From DATKCA01 sp035544675 (GTDB lineage Bacteria > Acidobacteriota > Thermoanaerobaculia > Gp7-AA8), in assembly GCA_035544675.1 (NCBI GenBank), contig DATKCA010000132.1:1-14342 (forward strand): 14,342 bases of DNA, written 5' to 3'. Below, piece after piece: positions 12,926 through 14,342 of this stretch. A program made the translations under genes and the position numbers. Under the pieces are notes generated by a model that was given only the letters and a program-made list of their open reading frames with translations, had not been told where the DNA came from and did no database searches. Numbering within the stretch: position 1 is the stretch's first letter; each line of letters begins with the position of its first letter.

Positions 12926-13309
12926 TCAGCGTCCTTCCTTGCGCGCGTCTGCAATCAGCAGCGACAGGCGGTCGAGCTCCTGGGGAGTGAGTTTGTCTCC
13001 GTTCCGCTCGATCAGAGCGGCCACCACGCTGGCCGTCGAACCCTCGAAAAACGTGGTCAGCAGCTGGTCCAGCGCCGACATCCGTGCTTTCTCGCGGTTC
13101 ACCGTGGGCATGTATACGTAGCGGGTGCCGTCATGTTGATGGCGCAGATGACCTTTCTGCTCGAGGACCCGGAGGGTGGCCCGCACGGCTGAATAGCTGG
13201 GCGGCTCGGCCATGGCATCCATGACCTCGCCCGCGGTGGCTTTGCCGGACCGGAAGATGATGTTCATCATCTCGCGCTCGCGGCGGCTCAATGTCGCGCC
13301 ATCCTTCAT
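12926..13309 (-). CDS. BlaI/MecI/CopY-family transcriptional repressor
   Basis: This encodes a 127-aa winged-helix repressor. Residues 6-75 form the DNA-binding domain: LSRREREMMNIIFRSGKATAGEVMDAM, then PPSYSAVRATLRVLEQKGHLRHQHDGTRYVYMP with the recognition helix in SYSAVRATLRVLEQKG and the wing after it. The C-terminal helices (SALDQLLTTFFEGSTASVVAAL, then LTPQELDRLSLLIADA) form the dimerisation arm, which in BlaI/MecI is the segment cut on induction. The ATG at 13309 is preceded by GGGGAGGT, a strong ribosome binding site. It is the first gene of a two-gene operon with the M56 peptidase, from which it is separated by one base (TGACATG). It probably represses its own operon at the tandem palindromes just upstream. 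Confidence 0.95.
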   Translation of the reverse strand: MKDGATLSRREREMMNIIFRSGKATAGEVMDAMAEPPSYSAVRATLRVLEQKGHLRHQHDGTRYVYMPTVNREKARMSALDQLLTTFFEGSTASVVAALIERNGDKLTPQELDRLSLLIADARKEGR

Positions 13310-13326
13310 TTCAGACCTCCCCAGGC

Positions 13327-13342
13327 TGCTAGATTTCTAGCA
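13327..13342. promoter_or_regulatory. Operator-like palindrome 1 (proximal)
   Basis: TGCTAGATTTCTAGCA has perfect 6-bp half-sites TGCTAG and CTAGCA around four central bases. It lies 17 bp ahead of the blaI-like start codon, in the expected early transcribed region. Symmetry and position fit binding of a dimeric BlaI-type repressor, although the half-site is not the TACA/TGTA core known from staphylococcal operators. Confidence 0.65.
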
Positions 13343-13344
13343 TG

Positions 13345-13360
13345 TGCTGGAAATTTAGCT
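13345..13360. promoter_or_regulatory. Operator-like palindrome 2 (distal, degenerate)
   Basis: TGCTGGAAATTTAGCT matches the proximal palindrome at 12 of 16 positions in the same alignment. It begins two bases after the proximal palindrome ends, so the centres are 18 bp apart. It covers the -10 element of the predicted promoter. A second, weaker site overlapping the promoter would suit cooperative repression. Confidence 0.5.
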
Positions 13361-13380
13361 GCGGAGATTGAGAAAGTCAA
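13352..13380 (-). promoter_or_regulatory. Predicted sigma70-type promoter of the blaI-M56 operon
   Basis: Read on the minus strand, TTGACT (complement of 13375-13380) is followed after 17 bases by TAAATT (complement of 13352-13357). This is close to the TTGACA-N17-TATAAT consensus. Transcription would start near 13345, just beside the proximal palindrome, and run into the blaI-like gene at 13309. Confidence 0.6.
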
Positions 13381-13407
13381 GGGTGGTTCCAGTACGATTC
13401 GCGCCGT

Positions 13408-14342
13408 ATGGGTCCGATCACACAATTCATCCAACATCACTACCGGCACTTCAATGCGGCGGCCCTTCGCGCGGCGGCGGACGACTACATCAGGCACCTC
13501 GAAGGCGGGAACAGGATGCTGGTCACGCTGGCGGGGGCGATGTCGACCGCTGAGCTCGGTCTCTCACTGGCGGAGATGATCCGCCGCGACAAAGTCCACG
13601 CCATCAGCTGCACGGGCGCCAATCTGGAGGAAGACATCTTCAACCTCGTGGCGCACGACTGCTACGAGCGCGTCCCGCACTACCGCTACCTCAGCGCCCT
13701 CGACGAAGAGGCGCTCCTCGAGCGTCACATGAACCGTGTCACCGACACGTGCATCCCGGAAGGGGAGGCCATGCGCCGGATCGAGACGGCGGTACTGAAG
13801 CACTGGATGGACAAGGACAAGGCGGGCCAGCGGCTTTTTCCGCACGAGTTCATGTACGAGATCCTGCGCGACGGCTCGATCCGTGAGTTCTACCAGATCG
13901 ACCCGAAAGACAGCTGGATGGTGGCCGCGGCGGAGAAGAACCTGCCGATGTTCGTGCCGGGATGGGAAGACTCGACGCTGGGGAACATGTATTCGGCGCA
14001 CTGCATCTCCGGCGACGTGAAGAACGTGCACACGGTGCGAACGGGCATCGAGTACATGATCGAGCTGGCCGACTACTACACGAAGAGCACGGAGGGGGGC
14101 ACGATCGGCTTCTTCCAGATCGGCGGTGGCATTGCCGGCGACTTCCCGATCTGCGTCGTGCCGATGCTCCATCAGGACCTGCAGCGCACCAGCGTGCCGC
14201 TATGGGGCTACTTCTGCCAGATCAGCGACTCGACCACGAGCTTCGGCTCGTACTCCGGCGCCGTGCCGAACGAGAAGATCACGTGGGGGAAACTCGGCGT
14301 CGACACGCCCAGCCACGTCATCGAATCGGACGCGTCGATCGT
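13408..14342 (+). CDS. Deoxyhypusine synthase-family protein (3' end outside window)
   Basis: This shows 311 codons of a deoxyhypusine synthase/homospermidine synthase-like enzyme. The family uses NAD to cleave spermidine and transfers its aminobutyl group to a lysine of eIF5A, or to an amine. Recognisable parts are the N-terminal HYRHFNAAALRAAADDYIRHL, MLVTLAGAMSTAELG (37-51), the NAD-site segment SCTGANLEEDIFN (67-79), FVPGWEDSTLGN, the glycine-rich GFFQIGGGIAGDFPI (234-248), and FGSYSGAVPNEKITWGKLG with Lys295 at the position of the catalytic lysine of human DHS. Bacteria lack deoxyhypusine-modified eIF5A, so a polyamine reaction such as homospermidine formation is more likely. ATG 13408 is chosen as the first start beyond the promoter region. 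It is divergent from the BlaI-like repressor, whose operators lie 48-81 bp upstream, so shared control is possible. Confidence 0.92.
   Translation, partial: MGPITQFIQHHYRHFNAAALRAAADDYIRHLEGGNRMLVTLAGAMSTAELGLSLAEMIRRDKVHAISCTGANLEEDIFNLVAHDCYERVPHYRYLSALDEEALLERHMNRVTDTCIPEGEAMRRIETAVLKHWMDKDKAGQRLFPHEFMYEILRDGSIREFYQIDPKDSWMVAAAEKNLPMFVPGWEDSTLGNMYSAHCISGDVKNVHTVRTGIEYMIELADYYTKSTEGGTIGFFQIGGGIAGDFPICVVPMLHQDLQRTSVPLWGYFCQISDSTTSFGSYSGAVPNEKITWGKLGVDTPSHVIESDASI

Noticed and set aside
10582..12990. Large plus-strand ORFs opposite the M56-TPR gene (10582-11970 and 12034-12990)
   Set aside because: They mirror the codon pattern of the real minus-strand gene and contain no recognisable domain.
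13368..13398. Promoter for the deoxyhypusine-synthase-like gene (TTGAGA ... TACGAT)
   Set aside because: The spacer is 19 bp and the match is modest; too weak to list as a feature.

Overview
The window is GC-rich and densely coded, with short intergenic gaps. The mix of genes suggests a soil or sediment bacterium of the Acidobacteriota or a similar deep-branching, high-GC Gram-negative phylum. The pointers are a secreted M20 amidohydrolase, stand-alone gatB, a BlaI repressor paired with an M56 peptidase carrying TPRs, a GNAT/acyl-CoA synthetase fusion, a cNMP-DUF1003 protein and a bacterial deoxyhypusine-synthase-like gene. This is an inference from gene content and base composition; no rRNA or tRNA gene is present to settle it.

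Layout. (1) 1-2606: an exported M20-type amidohydrolase (minus, cut by the left edge) is divergent from gatB (plus). Their 99-bp shared upstream region holds a six-unit heptanucleotide repeat. (2) 2607-2952: a gene-free stretch containing a 272-bp MITE-like element with near-perfect inverted ends. It sits immediately after the gatB stop codon and is followed by a strong hairpin. (3) 2953-3763: a DUF4279 protein converging on a MmcQ/YjbR protein across a hairpin. (4) 3792-5015: a radical SAM enzyme with an unusual CX8CX2C cluster motif, upstream of and probably co-transcribed with the YjbR gene. (5) 5016-5135: a divergent regulatory region with a 20-bp near-palindrome. (6) 5136-8227: a small unknown cysteine-containing protein coupled to a large GNAT plus ADP-forming acyl-CoA synthetase fusion. 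(7) 8224-9602 (minus): a three-gene, stop-to-start coupled cluster of a 73-aa unknown, a membrane protein and a methyltransferase. It meets the synthetase tail to tail with a 4-bp overlap. (8) 9635-10471: a cyclic-nucleotide-binding protein fused to DUF1003, probably leaderless. (9) 10549-13309 (minus): a blaI-like repressor and an M56 peptidase whose C-terminus is three TPR modules, behind a promoter with two tandem operator-like palindromes. (10) 13408-14342: a deoxyhypusine-synthase-family gene, cut by the right edge.

How the genes work together. The best-defined system is the BlaI/M56-TPR pair. By analogy with BlaI/BlaR1, the membrane metallopeptidase would sense an envelope signal and inactivate the repressor, but here the usual penicillin-binding sensor is replaced by TPR modules. 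No target gene for it is evident apart from its own operon and possibly the divergent deoxyhypusine-synthase-like gene. The radical SAM/YjbR pair and the small protein/GNAT-synthetase pair are the other candidate functional units. No phage, CRISPR, toxin-antitoxin or secretion locus was seen.
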